DNA of 64,000 nt from Gnetum montanum (GCA_015680685.1 MNCI01000970.1:69081-133080), one strand, 5' to 3'. Shown: positions 11,816 through 22,835, numbered from the stretch's first letter. The notes: generated from the sequence alone by a model not told the origin. Numbers and translations are program-made.

Positions 11816-13976
11816 AAAGATGTGAAGGCACGTTCAGAGCCAGTGTAGCCAGTGCGTCGGCCAATGTGTTATCCGTGTGTGGCACGTGTTGGACATCGAT
11901 GGTCGCAAATCGTCTCAGAAGATCTTTAGCCTTATCGTAGTAGGGCTGCAAATGTACAGCCTTGCAGGCGTAGACTCCTGTGATCTGATTGATGACAAGC
12001 ATCGAATCGCCTCTAATCGCCAAGTGTTGAACATCAAGTTCACTGGCAATTAGTAATCTTCTGAGGAGTCCCTCGTACTCTGCCACATTGTTCGTACAGG
12101 GGAAGGTCAAGCGATAAGCGTGTAGACGCACATCCTTAGGTGATAGCGTGATAACAGTGGCAGCACTACCACCCCTAGCGATTGAAGCTCCGTCGAAATA
12201 CAACGTTGCTTCGGGGCCTGTTAAGACAGGGCTTAAACTATGTACATGTTCGTCAGGAAACTCTGGCTCTTTAGTCGCTTGATTGTTAATTGGTGATGTT
12301 ACTAACTGGTCAGCTATCGCTTGGCCTTTCGTAGATGATTGGCCAATATAGTGCAGATCGAATTCTGTCGTGATAGCCTTCCAACGAGCTATTTTACTAC
12401 TCTCGTATAGGTTGTGCGTAATGGCCCTAAGGATGTTGTTTTTACAGATGATGTTGACCTTACTACGGAAAAGATAATGCCTACACTTTTTAAGCGTAAG
12501 AACTAATGCTAGGCAATTACACTCTACGTCGTTGTACCTCGTTTCGTACGCACATAGAGCATGACTCAAGTAGTAGATGGGCACTTCCGACCCATCATCC
12601 CTCCTTTGACAAAGTAATGCGGCTAACGCTACGTCCGAAGTTGCGAGGTAAATGTAAAATGGCAAGTCCCTTTGTGGTGGGAAAACCATCGGTAAATGTT
12701 GTAGTTCTTGTTTTAAGCTATCAAATGCATGTTGGCAATCGTCGGTCCATTCGAAATTAACCCCTTTTTTCAGCAAGTGTTGCATGGGGTGTAGCTTGTC
12801 GGTCAACCTCGAGATGAACCGACGTATAAACTGTAAGCGTTCCTGTAACCCGCGTAATTGCTTGAGGTCTGTGGGAGGCGTGAGCTCAACAATGGCTTTG
12901 ACCTTATCAGGGTCAACTCGTATGTCAGCTTCCGACACCACAAACCCTAGCATGTGTCCGGTTTTGACTCCGAATCCGCCCCTCTTTGGGTTAAGCCGGA
13001 GCTCGTATTTGGAACATCTTTTAAGGACTAACTCCAGGTCTCCTGAATGATCCTCAGACTTTAAAGACTTAACAGCTATATTGTCTACGTAATCGTTTAG
13101 CCTTCCTAAGAGGTAATCGCTGAAGATGTATGTCATGGCTCGTTGATACATTGCTCCAGCGTTCTTTAGACCAAAAGGCATCATAGTGTAACAGAAAGTG
13201 CCCCAAGGCGTCATGAACGTTGTTGTCAATTGATGTTCTGGGTTGATGCGAATCTGATTATAGCCTGAAAAACCATCCATAAAGGATAGAAGCGCTTGCC
13301 CAGCTAACGTGTCGACTAGTTAATCGATACTTGGAAGTGGGAAGTTATCCTTAATCGTTGCCTTATTCAAATCCTGGAAGTCTATGCAGATGCGTATGCT
13401 TCCAGTCTTCTTTGGGATGACTAAAATATTAGACACGCAATCCGAGTAATCGACTGCACGAATGAAACCAGCCTGATACAGTTTAGTGATTTCATCACGC
13501 ACGGCTAACGCGATCTGTGGCTTGATTTTGCATGCCTTTTGCCTAACTGCGTTAATCTGCGGGTCTAAGATGATGTTATGGTGGATTAGCCTAGGCTCTA
13601 TTCCAGGCATATCCTCGTATGACCATGCAAAGACGGTAATGTTGTCTTGCAGGACCTGTTTTATGGCATCGTGTGTTTTCTGGTCTAATAAAGAACTGAC
13701 TTTAAGAGTTTTGGCTCCACCCCTATGTGTAACGATAGAGACCTCACTGAGGGGATCTTCGGTTATGTCTCTAGCCTCCAGATCTAGCGTATGCATCGAC
13801 TGTCCTGGCCATTCTGGGTACGTCTCCGACACGGCTATGGTTATGTCTTCTAAAGGGGGGTTAGCGTCTACCAGCGCAGAGTCAAATTGTCTAACTATCT
13901 TCCCGTATGGGCCTATCAAAGTTAGGGGTGCTGAAAACATTGCGTCCGTTTGCCGTCTGTCCTGCAAAATCGCCAA
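11800..13976 (-). pseudogene. pol: RT, RNase H and archaeal-type RNase H of the young Tat element
   Basis: The first block (13976-13320) holds the RT N-terminus, ending IRICIDFQDLNKAT and DNFPLPSID; TAA at 13320-13322 interrupts it where Gln is expected. The second (13280-11800) starts MDGFSGYNQIRINPEHQLTT and has PFGLKNAGAMYQRAMTY and YVDNIAVKS. YVDD is therefore YVDN, a loss of a catalytic Asp. A Ty3/Gypsy RNase H follows (YYLSHALCAYETRYNDVEC). A second RNase H comes next: YFDGASIARGGSA, NNVAEYEGLLRRLL, RGDSMLVINQ and NTLADALATLA supply its four acidic residues. This archaeal-type domain is diagnostic of the Tat lineage. The start at 13976 is probably internal to an exon (see the splice site at 13961). 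Confidence 0.93.
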
Positions 13977-14000
13977 GTGTGTAAATGATTAGGAGAAAGG
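13961..14000 (-). promoter_or_regulatory. Candidate 3' splice site before RT (sense strand)
   Basis: On the minus strand a pyrimidine-rich stretch with a branch-point-like CTAAT is followed by GATTTTGCAG, giving an acceptor with the exon starting at 13961, in frame with RT. Ogre/Tat elements are known to splice an intron between protease and RT. A donor near the PR end (19042) would remove about 5 kb, including the entire antisense gene. The donor is not clear. Confidence 0.45.
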
Positions 14001-14043
14001 TGACGTGATGTCGTCGAACGTGGAAGGCTAACTAAATTTTGAA

Positions 14044-14055
14044 TATTATAAAAAA
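14044..14055 (+). promoter_or_regulatory. Candidate TATA box of the antisense gene
   Basis: TATTATAAAAAA lies about 320 bp upstream of the ATG at 14372, in an otherwise mixed-composition stretch, on the correct strand. It is only a sequence match; no start site can be placed. Confidence 0.3.
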
Positions 14056-14758
14056 GCTGTAATTAATGCAACCTAATTATGAGGCGATAAGATGTGGTAG
14101 TTTAATGTCATTTCGGACAGTGGAGCATGCGATATCAGCCGCATTAATATCTTGATTTTCGGGTTTCGTTTTAGGAAAGTCCCGCTTAAATTGGATATTA
14201 AGTCGGTGATCCTCGCATATAAGTAGTTTTTGATGAGGACAGGCTGTTGGCTATTGTGAATTCGAATTCGTAACTATTGCTGAGCGAGAGAAGGAAGAGC
14301 AGAGGATTAGAGCGTGTGATTTTGCTAAGATTTGCAAGTGTTAAACGGTGAAAATTTCTGAAGCTGTTGCAATGGCACCAAAAATCAAGAGGAAGAACGC
14401 AAAACTGGCTAAAATCGATGAAGTGCAAGAAAATCTGGATCACGTTTCGCAGGCGCTGGTCGACGTTCGTGACCCTACGCCTTTGAACCAGTAGGTCATT
14501 CTTACATGTTTATTTCAAAGTCTACTTTTCGTGGTATATTTTTGTTTGCGTGAATGTGGAATTCAAATTGTGGACCTCGGGTTAATGTGAGGGTTTGATG
14601 GGGTTGCGTCTACCGCCGTTGTCAGGGACGAACCTTGCGTTATTGCAAGGGTTTGGGTGATTTTGGCCTGGATAACTAGGTGTAGTTTAGAAGTTTTCTG
14701 CATTAGTCATGCAAATGTAAAAGTAGGTGTTAATGTATGCATTGGTTTTTCTGTACAG

Positions 14759-15208
14759 CGTCGCGCTAAAGCCCACCCTGATCGTCTTGGATATTGTCAG
14801 GGTTTTGTGTTGTATAAAACCCATCGTCTCCAATGTCCCTCCCCCGCAAACGCGGTTGCAAGGGAAGGCCATATGGTTTCGACGGGGTGCGCTGGAGTTT
14901 CTGCAGTTCTTTCTGCGCAACTACAGCGTCATCGTGTGGTCTGATTTGTCTGGTGACATCGTCAGTGCCCTGTTAGAGCACCTGCTGGCGGGTTCTGCAC
15001 AAGGGATTCTGGCCTTTTTGACAGACGGGGCCATCGATACGAGTCATCCCGAGGATCGAGAACTTAGCACCCGGGGCTTGCGGAGCTTAAGTTGGATCTG
15101 GGAAATGGCCCAGTTCAGTTGTTATCATGCATATAACACGCTGTTCGTGGCTCGGCATGTCTCGACCTATTTCCAGAACCCACAAGGCACGGTGTACTAC
15201 GCAGGCGG
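14759..15208 (+). other. Exon 2: FCP1/NLI-like HAD fold domain (probably captured)
   Basis: The exon reads VALKPTLIVLDIVRVL, then IWFRRGALEFLQFFLRNYSV, IVWSDLSGDIVSALLEHL and later DTSHPEDRELSTRGLRSL. Plant FCP1-type phosphatases have the order KPTLVLDL(D/N)GTL, then (K/R)RPGL.EFL, then (V/I)VWS........VL..L, which this follows. The nucleophile-position Asp (VLD) is present, but the second acidic residue of DxD is Val, so a phosphatase activity is doubtful. The exon end, YYAGG before GTAAGC, matches the old copy. Similarity is judged by eye only; a chance resemblance is possible. Confidence 0.5.
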
Positions 15209-15700
15209 GTAAGCAAATTTTATTAACTGTCTATTTTTTCTGTTGTTGTAATATGTCTGTTATGGACGTGAAATATAAGAGAAGCTTATGTGAAAAATGT
15301 AAGATAAGCCTATGTTGTATGGTACAGGTTCTTTATTCATGACAACAGGTTAGTTGGAAATAGAGATGCGTTATCATGGGCCGAGACGGCAATAATGGCA
15401 TTTACCTCAACTAGCAACGTGCGCGTTGGTGTTATAGGGTAGATTGGCTTTGACATGCATGAGTACCCCACCCGCTATGCTAGGGCTTTTGAGAATTACC
15501 AGAGACTCGGGTGGCTGCATGATGATTGGACCCTAGATTAGCCCCTTACCATTGAGGACATGTAGAGGGACCTTCCGCCATTTCCCTTGTCATTTGGCCC
15601 CGGTAAGGCTATTGTATAGTTGATTATTGCGTAATATAGTTGTAAATTGTGAGCGTTGCGTAATAGTGTTTTCATTTGACTTGTGTTTTATGCTTTTCAG

Positions 15701-16741
15701 TTAGGGAATCCCGGGAGATTACCCTTACGATTTCCGGCCGCGAGGCGAGTACCGTCCTTTTCCGCTATGGTGACATCAAGGACGCACAGCGTTGGCTTGG
15801 CCACTCGGCGGCCCCAGTCGCGGTGACCACCAAAATCCGAGCAACAGGGCTAATGCATCTGTTTTTAGCCGCAACCCCTGATGTTCCCGCCAGTGAAATG
15901 CTAACCCTGGTCAACTCCTTCAACGAAAAAGCGGAGCATTTTTGCACGCGCGTACATAACGTACGCGTGAGCTTTAACATCGATGCTCAGCTCTTCGTGG
16001 ACCTCTTTGGCGTCGCCTCGGATGGCCTTCCCGTAAGTGAGAAGGCGAAGAGAAGCATCGCCTTCCAGGAGTGGCTGAAGGAGTAGGTGAGGGTCCCGAA
16101 GGAGACCAAAGGGTTTCCTTGCGAAAGATTCCAGATGGGTGTTGCCAAGACACTTTATCCCCTTTTCTGGGCTCGGACTTTCCCTAAAACTCTCTCGCAA
16201 GGGAAGTTCTTTTCTGTAGAACAGACTCGTATTATGCGAGAGGTTCTGGAAGAGGGGACCTAATTCAATTGGGCAAACTATTTCACGAAGGGGCTACGCA
16301 ACGAGATGATCAAGCTTCGCAAGAAGCTTGAGTCTCGTTTCAACATGCATCACGCCTTCTTCATAGCTTGCCTCCGGCGATTTGTTGAGTTTCTGGTCAT
16401 CCAAAGGAATGGGGTCTGGGTACAACAAGACCGAGACCAGCTATCCAAACCTTGGATTTCCCATATCCTCAGCACTACCCGTGGGCAAGATCCGCCGGAA
16501 GGAATCGGGGAGTCATTATCTATAACGACCAAGGGTTTGGTGGTCCCCCAAGTACAAGACCTCGACAGTGTAGGTGGGATAATGCCTACTTACACTGGCG
16601 ATGCCTCGCGGGGGAAACGCCTGGTGGAAGAAATTGTGGAACCTGCAGCTCGGCGTAAAAGGCTCCGTATAGTCGAGGCCCCTGGGAGTAACGCAGGCCA
16701 AACTGTGGCGGTCAAAGTTTAGCGGAGTAAGCCTCTGCCTG
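15701..16741 (+). other. Exon 4: conserved domain of unknown function
   Basis: This long exon begins after TGCTTTTCAG and ends at GTAAGTG. Motifs shared with the old copy are FRYGDIKDA/LKFGDVGLA, EMLTLVNSFNEKAEHF/EMLNIINSFDGEVDVF, FVDLFGVASDG/FCDLFGVPTNG and YPLFWARTFPKTL/YPLFRSQAFPKLL. It has a basic stretch near its end (ARRKRLRIVE), compatible with nuclear targeting. Stops: TAG after EWLKE, TAA after EEGT and TAG after VAVKV, each where Gln could stand. I do not recognise the family. Confidence 0.7.
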
Positions 16742-17302
16742 GTAAGTGTGAAGGAATTGTATTACGCAATGTTTGTTTAGATGTTTTGGGATGATATGCT
16801 AAGGTGCTGTGACCTAACTAGTAAAAATTACAGAAGAACTGATCCCTGAGACGGGGGCAGTAATACTAAGTCGTAGGGAGGGGGCCTCAATTTTGGAAGA
16901 AGAGGCCCCAACTGTTAGCATGAGCCGTGCACAGGCTCTGGTGCATGAGGAGGCCCCAGCTACTAGAACCAGCGATGCACAGACCCAAGTGCGTGAAGGG
17001 GAAAGGGATGCGGAAGATGTCGGCGAAGTCACCACTGTCACCAGTAGAGGTAATGGGTGTGTTAGCACGTTTGCAGGATTCTGGATTATGCTACAGGAGA
17101 AGAGGATGTGTCCACGTCTATCGCTGTGGGTAGAGTGTGGAGAGACTTCGCTGACAAATTCACCTTCATGGAAGGCGTTGTCAGTGACATGATCGAGCAC
17201 TTGGAGCGCGTCGAGCCTGGGGCTGGTACGTTATGGTTGTAGTCAGTTTGTGATATTACATAGTGGTAATGTGTCACCAACACTGATGATTGTTTCTGTT
17301 AG

Positions 17303-18120
17303 GAGCTCACCTCCGATGGGATCCCACTGAGCCCATTGATTTGGACATAGTGGAGCCACCATCCAATGAAGCAGCCGTGCCACGTCACATTTATGAGGAA
17401 ATGCGTAAATGTGCGTTACGCTCGACACGCTCCTTATGGGAGAGTAAGGATGTCAATGAGACCCTCTGGAAAAGGCTGTAGAGGGCAGAGCAGCGAGCGG
17501 AGTCTCTGACCAAAGAGGTCAGAGACTTAAAATCACGGTGCGACTTCCTACAGGCGCGAGCAACAGGGGATGAAGACTAGCGTACTGCTGTTGTCGATTA
17601 CTCCCGTTATTGGACTGCCATCAAAAACAACATACAAACTAGTCGGGCATTAGTAGAGCAACGGATGCAGATAGAGCTCCTAGCTCAAAAAAGCCAGGAT
17701 GGGAGGGACTATTGTGCAAGCGTGCAAGAATGGGGGCAGAAGGAGAAGGACCATAAGCATTTGTACAAGCAGGAGAGCATTGTGTATAGGAAACTCTACC
17801 GCGATTCTGCCGTCAGGGCCTAATCCTTGGAAGTCTTCCTAGATGTCATCGGGGCTTCCGAAGCCTTCAAGAAGTTCAAAAAGCAGGTGACTGTGAGTGC
17901 GTCCTCGGAAAGGGCGGTGACTCTCCCTGGAGACCAGCGAACAATCCCTACTTTCTTCCCGGACCCACCCCGCTGGAGCAGCATAGAGAAAGGGAAAGTG
18001 AAGGCCGGAGCTGCCTTGGGAGAGGATGTATGGCCAGATCTAACGGAGGAAGAAATTATGAAGCGCCTGTGGGCTGGCCTGGATAAGCTTCCCTTTGCTG
18101 CGGAAGCAGGGCCGTCACAA
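17303..18120 (+). other. Exon 7: probable coiled-coil region
   Basis: The exon is rich in charged and Gln/Leu residues (AEQRAESLTKEVRDLKSR, then VEQRMQIELLAQKSQDG), with spacing suggesting coiled coil. It ends LDKLPFAAEAGPSQ before GTAAGT. Three stops (TAG 17478, TAG 17578, TAA 17821, approximate codon starts) all sit where Gln is expected from CAG/CAA. The coiled coil suggests self-association or partner binding; this is inference. Confidence 0.6.
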
Positions 18121-18491
18121 GTAAGTTTATGCATGACTTAGTTTACATTTACTAATGATGATGTTAAGTCTTGCGTAGCTAATGTGCTTACTACATTTAG
18201 GTACCAACTGAGGATAGGGAAGACGAGCCAGCCGAGGAGTTAGTAGAGGAAATAGTAGAAGCAGAAGAAGAAGTAGAGGAAGAGGAAGAAGAAGAAGCAG
18301 AAGGAGGAGAAGAACGCAACGATGAAGAGCGTCCTCCCGTGGTGTCGGTGCTGGAACGAGGACCTCGTGAAGAAGGCATTCTTCGTGAAAGAATCATTCC
18401 CAGAAACGACGACCCATTGGAGGACGATCCATTAGGGTTGGATCCGGACTTAAGAGATACCAGCGATAGTGGCAGCAGAGGAACCGCGTAA

Positions 18492-19041
18492 TTATGATTT
18501 ACGCATAGTTTTATTGATATTGAAGTGGCGTATTGTTTTATGATTGAAAAGATGCGTTATAAGACCCGGTTAAATGTCAAGTATTTTGTCCTTTTTGGCT
18601 TTTATGCTTTTACAGCGTGAACGTAATTATTAAGGTTTTTGCCTAAGTTATGATGATAAAATGTGATGACTAGTTTAAGGCCATCACAGGCCGTGATATG
18701 ATTCTGCGTAAACTAGCGACTAGTTTAGGGCCGTTGCAGGCCTACTACATAATCTAGCGTGAAGAGTCATAGTATACAATTCTGTGTAACTAGTTTAAGG
18801 CCATTGTGGGCCATAGCGTAATACAGTAAGCGTAAATAATACTGGTACAGAATTTTGCGTAATTATGCTAAAGTGATAAGGAAACGTGAATATCATGCGT
18901 ACGAAAAAGATAACAGTGTGAAGATAAATGACAAGCGTAAGAACCGAAAACAAAAGTAACGTGAAAATGCATGAAATAAAATTGCTAAGTAGGAACCATG
19001 ATAACTCGCTAAGACATGATAATCTACGCAAGGACCATCGT
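18492..19041. other. Spacer between antisense gene 3' end and PR
   Basis: No coding sequence is recognised. It has three copies of CTAGTTTAAGGCC (or TTTAGGGCC) at about 18673, 18717 and 18789, each followed after about 6 bases by a second GGCC, and many GCGTAA/TTACGC words. The same repeat in the same element-sense orientation (GGCCTTAAACTAG) occurs before and after pol of the old Tat element (29985-30060 and 33800-34020). Confidence 0.7.
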
Positions 19042-20247
19042 TCAACCATTGATACACAATTGTCTCTTGATGGACTTTATGTTGAGCGTTGCGTAAGGGC
19101 GAGGAGACTTATGGTTTGACTCCTCTACGCTGCCATCCGGAAATGGCAGGTCGGCCCAAGCCAGACTGTCATCATTGCTGTGAGCTTGTTGAGGGGTTTG
19201 GAGATGGGTTTGATCATCAGTCGTTTCTATCTCCGAACCCCATTCTTCTTCAATGTTATTGACGGCCCTAGGAGTGATTTCGTCACCGCGTATCACAACC
19301 TCCCCTCTGTTATAGGGTAGGTGTATCTCTTGGTGTATTGGTGACGAAACTGCCCTCAGCTGGGCTAACCACGACCTCCCCAAGATCAGGTTGAACCCTG
19401 GCATCTCCTCGACGACTAAGAAGGTGGCCTCTGTAGGGAATTGATCCCCCACCACAAACTCAATACACACCATCCCCTTAACTTGAACCTGTGCCCCGTT
19501 AAACGATTTTATGCAGGCCGTCGTCGTGGGTGTGATTTGGTCGACCAGACCCAACCTATCCACGATGGAATAGGGAATGACGTTGGTAGCCGCGCCATCG
19601 TCTACGTGCACTCTCCGGATCCAGTATTGACCGACCCAGATAGTGATAAACATAGGTTCAGTTGTCACCGGACCTTTCTCAGGATCGTTTTTGATAGACC
19701 CGTCGTGGAAGGTCAGCGAGGTAGGCCTGGGTTGCTCAGCTTCAGAAGGAAACATGATGGCATGTATCACTTCCTCTTCCGCTGGCAAGCTTTCATCCAC
19801 TGATATGGATGTCAGCATGCGAACCATAGCCTCACGGTGTTCTCGAGACGTCATAAGCAGGTAGTAAAGGCTCAACGTTGTGTTCTTTTGTTTGAGAGCC
19901 TGTTAAACTTGCGTAAATGCGTCGAGGAGGTCCTTCTCTCAGCTAGGTTGTTTTTCCCCCCTGTCCTCTTCCATTCGTCCCAAGAGACGGATCTCCCGAG
20001 GTGGAACGACGTTAGTCGAAGGGTTGCTCTTTTCCTTGCCAAGAGAAGGTGGCTACGTTTTTGTGCCTTTATCTTGCCTCTGAGGCACAGACGAAGGTGC
20101 AGAGGCCAGGGGCCTAGGCTTAGGGAAGCCGAGCGTAAGATGATCCTTTGTTGCGTTGACTGGTGTGTTCTCTCCCTTTCATTTAGGAGGTGATGGTAAT
20201 GGTGAACTCTTTTGGTTAGAGGTCTGCCCCTACGTGAGAGGAGTAGC
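19042..20247 (-). pseudogene. Protease region of the young Tat element
   Basis: The frame from 19875 downstream contains the aspartic protease: RVHVDDGAATNVIPYSIVDRL is the active-site block (VDDGA where retroviral-type enzymes have D-T/S-G-A), and FNLILGRSWLAQLRAV is the flap/end motif with ILGR. Upstream, 20247-19876, the same frame continues gag with TAG stops. The protease matures Gag and Pol of the element. The frame ends at 19042 after KRQLCING. No RT follows for 5 kb, so pol needs splicing or another expression mode. Confidence 0.85.
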
Positions 20248-22835
20248 CTATGGTTTTGGCGCCCTGATAATGAAGGGCGCCTTGGGCGTGGGCGCGGATG
20301 AGGCCGCGGCTTGGCTGTTGCTGCGTGACTGAGAGAGTATCCGGGAAGGTGCCCGTATAATGAAGGATGGCCTCGAGACCCCACTGGCTGCCGATGAAAT
20401 GGTTGACCCCCTTTGTGAGCTGGCAAGGACACGCAAAACAAAAGGTTTTTTTGGCGGTTCCCTTCTCTCATTGTCCGTACTCACCACAGTGATCGTATAA
20501 GGATCATCGTTTACGTTCAATGGATCCTTATATACGTGCAATGTTTGGTTTTCTAGACGCGTCGGGTTGCTGCCATCTAGCTTGAGCGAACCATCATCCA
20601 GCATACGTTGAATGTGGTCTTTCAACGCCCAGCAATAATCCGTATCGTGACCACACAGCTGGTGGTAGTCACATAAACGGTCCAGCCTGAAAGATCTCGG
20701 AACTGGTGGTTCATTAGGTAAGGCTAAAGAAGGGTTCTTCAACAATTCACAATGACGTCTGTGACGCTTCAGAGCTTCCTCGGACACTTTCTTAGGTTGA
20801 ATGTGCCCTGCCCCTAACAGTTGTCTCAGCAGTTCAGAATGTTTACAGGTAATGCCGTGTACTTTGAGTGATCCTTACGCTCAAAGTTTGGCTTAGGCTG
20901 GGGGGCCTTTTCAGGGGCAGTTGTGTCCTGACTGGTGTCAGCACCAGTCGTGGTTTCAGGAGGCGCCATGGGTGCCTTCCTGTTTTTAGTCTTTGTACTC
21001 TCAGTCATTGCAGCTATTGTCGTTGTCGTTGTTTTACCTTTGTCTTTGCTCTTGTTGTGTGCGTTGTTGTAGGCAACATATGCCGGGTCTTTGCTGGCCT
21101 TTGCAGCATCTTGGATGCTTCTAACTTGAGCAAAGGCCTGATGTAAAGAATTGGGGGAACGATAGTACAATTTTGACTTAATGAAGTCATTGACTGCTCC
21201 CTTGAATATAGCCAGTAGATGTGAGTCCGCGATCGGCTCGCGAATCTCATTCAAAGTAGCATTCCAACGCTGTATGAACTTTTGGACGGGCTCGAGCGGG
21301 TCTTGTTTCACCCCCATGAGCTGATCCAATGTGACTTCCGGCTTCAAGTTGTATTTGAAGTGGGTCACAAATTGGGTCAGCAGCTCTTCCAGGGTTGAGA
21401 TGGAAGAGCGCGGGAGGGCTCGGTACCAATCCAAAGTTTTCCCTGTTAAAGACATTGCAAAGACTCGGATGATGGTGTGTGGCCACTGTTGCAACAACAA
21501 GGACTCAGACCTAAACGTGACCAAGTGAGCATTGGGATCTCCCTCCCCATTGTACTTAGTGAAATGAGGTAGGAACATCCCCGGCAGCAACGACAGCATA
21601 GGAACCGCTGGACTAATCGGATCATCCTGATAAAAGTCCATGATCTGAATAGTATCAGAACCAGCGGCTTTGAGGCATCAAACCTCCTCGGTGAGAGTTC
21701 ATATAAGCTGGAAGGCCTGGTCCAGACTTGTTGACGGAGGTGTCTGTGCTGAAGGCATAGGAGGTTGGACCGGGAGGGCAGCGCCAGGAAATGGAAACGA
21801 AGGAAGAGGTTGACTGGCTGCTTGTGGGGCGAGGATCCCAGCAGACAGGGGAGCCTGTGAAGACCACCACCCGCTGGTTTGCGCAGAGGGGTTGGCCGCA
21901 GCCTGCTACGCGAGATAAGGATGAGGATACTGCGATACAACCTATGGAACATGCGTTGCAGGTGCAACCGGGGGTTGCACGCCATACACCACAGACTGGG
22001 TATGTTGCGCCGTCGGGTTAGCCCACTGACCTGCGGCAGGCTGTTGGGCGTAAGTTTGTGGCTGAACGGCTGCGGTAATTTGTTGAGTTGGAGGGGGTGG
22101 AAGCGACAAGGTCTATGCTGGGCGTGTTGCGGATGTGTTGTGAGGTTGTATCTGAGGGATGAAATGGGGCGCAACGGTCGCCGGGACCACCACTGGGATG
22201 CTAAGTACCCGCGATGACGAAACCGCCCCCATGTTATTATGGGGTATTTGTACTTGCAGCCCAGACGGTTGCACAGTAGCCTGCGGAAGGGCAGGGACGT
22301 GCATCTGCGTCGTCATGGCTATGTTAAGAGAGGTGGCCTCTCCGTTGAAAGGAAAGAGGGGATTTACGTACGTGTGGGGGCTCAGAGTATGGAACGAATG
22401 TTTCGACTGGGCTGCCAATTCATCCTCTTCCTCCTCCCCATTCTGAGGTTCAACCATAGCCTGTGCAGCTTGGCTCTTGGCCATGACCAACTGTGTGATG
22501 AGTTCATGTTGATGTTCGGTCAAGGAAATAATGTCATAAGTTGTTGGTTTGAAGTCATGGCCCCCTCGGTGGACCACCTCAAAGTTTCGTTTCGCTTCGA
22601 CTTCGGCTCGGCTAAGAGCCAGCTTTGCCTGGATCTTAACACATATAAAGTTATATTCTTCAGGGGTTATGACCGTGAAGGCAGGCTCTTTTCCCTGAAG
22701 TCTCAATGATCGGCGCAATGCTCCTTGAGATCCTGTTGCACCAAGCGCTAATCTTGCAACCGCAATAGGGTTCATAGATGCAGCACCCAAATCAGTAGGG
22801 GCCATGGCGGTTGTGGTCGTGTACAAGGAATCCAT
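20248..22835 (-). pseudogene. gag: Gag of the young Tat element
   Basis: The ORF starts MDSLYTTTTAMAPTDLG at 22835, proceeds through a Pro/Gln-rich segment (22113-21650) broken by TAG stops, then the capsid-like core from 21641 (PGMFLPHFTKYNGEGDPNAH, LTGKTLDWYRALP, VQKFIQRWNATL), typical of retrotransposon Gag. Near 20630-20690 a zinc-knuckle-like block, CDYHQLCGHDTDYCWALKDH, follows; this Cys/His pattern is common in Tat elements. A frameshift near 20835 separates the core from this block. The tail ends PFIIRAPKP before TAG. Structural protein for the virus-like particle. Confidence 0.88.

Larger units (their letters stand above)
14372..18491 (+). pseudogene. Antisense, eight-exon gene carried inside the Tat element
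   Basis: Inferred exons are 14372-14490, 14759-15208, 15329-15602, 15701-16741, 16834-17049, 17097-17225, 17303-18120 and 18201-18491, all with GT...AG introns (about 47-268 bases) and matching phases (2,2,1,1,1,1,0). The protein, about 1,110 aa, starts MAPKIKRKNAKLAKID, a basic N-terminus. Exon 2 resembles an FCP1/NLI-type HAD domain; exons 3-4 form an unrecognised domain (MHEYPTRYARAFENY, EMLTLVNSFN, FVDLFGV, YPLFWARTFPKTL); exon 7 is coiled-coil-like; exon 8 is very acidic (EEEVEEEEEEEAE). Nine stops interrupt it, seven TAG and two TAA and no TGA, plus a one-base deletion near 15360. A diverged homologue at 4515-6781 keeps the splice sites, which supports the model. Function unknown. Confidence 0.75.

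Noticed and set aside
13486-13992. 168-aa plus-strand ORF opposite RT
   Set aside because: It mirrors the conserved RT frame and is not continuous with the antisense gene exons.
14372-18491. Alternative genetic code (TAG/TAA read as Gln) as explanation for the stops
   Set aside because: The stops coincide with C-to-T decay in a methylated plant transposon, other stops (TGA) occur in integrase, and the sequence context is clearly plant nuclear.
21446-22174. 242-aa and other minus ORFs overlapping gag
   Set aside because: They are shadows; the Gag frame continues through TAG stops between 22113 and 21641.
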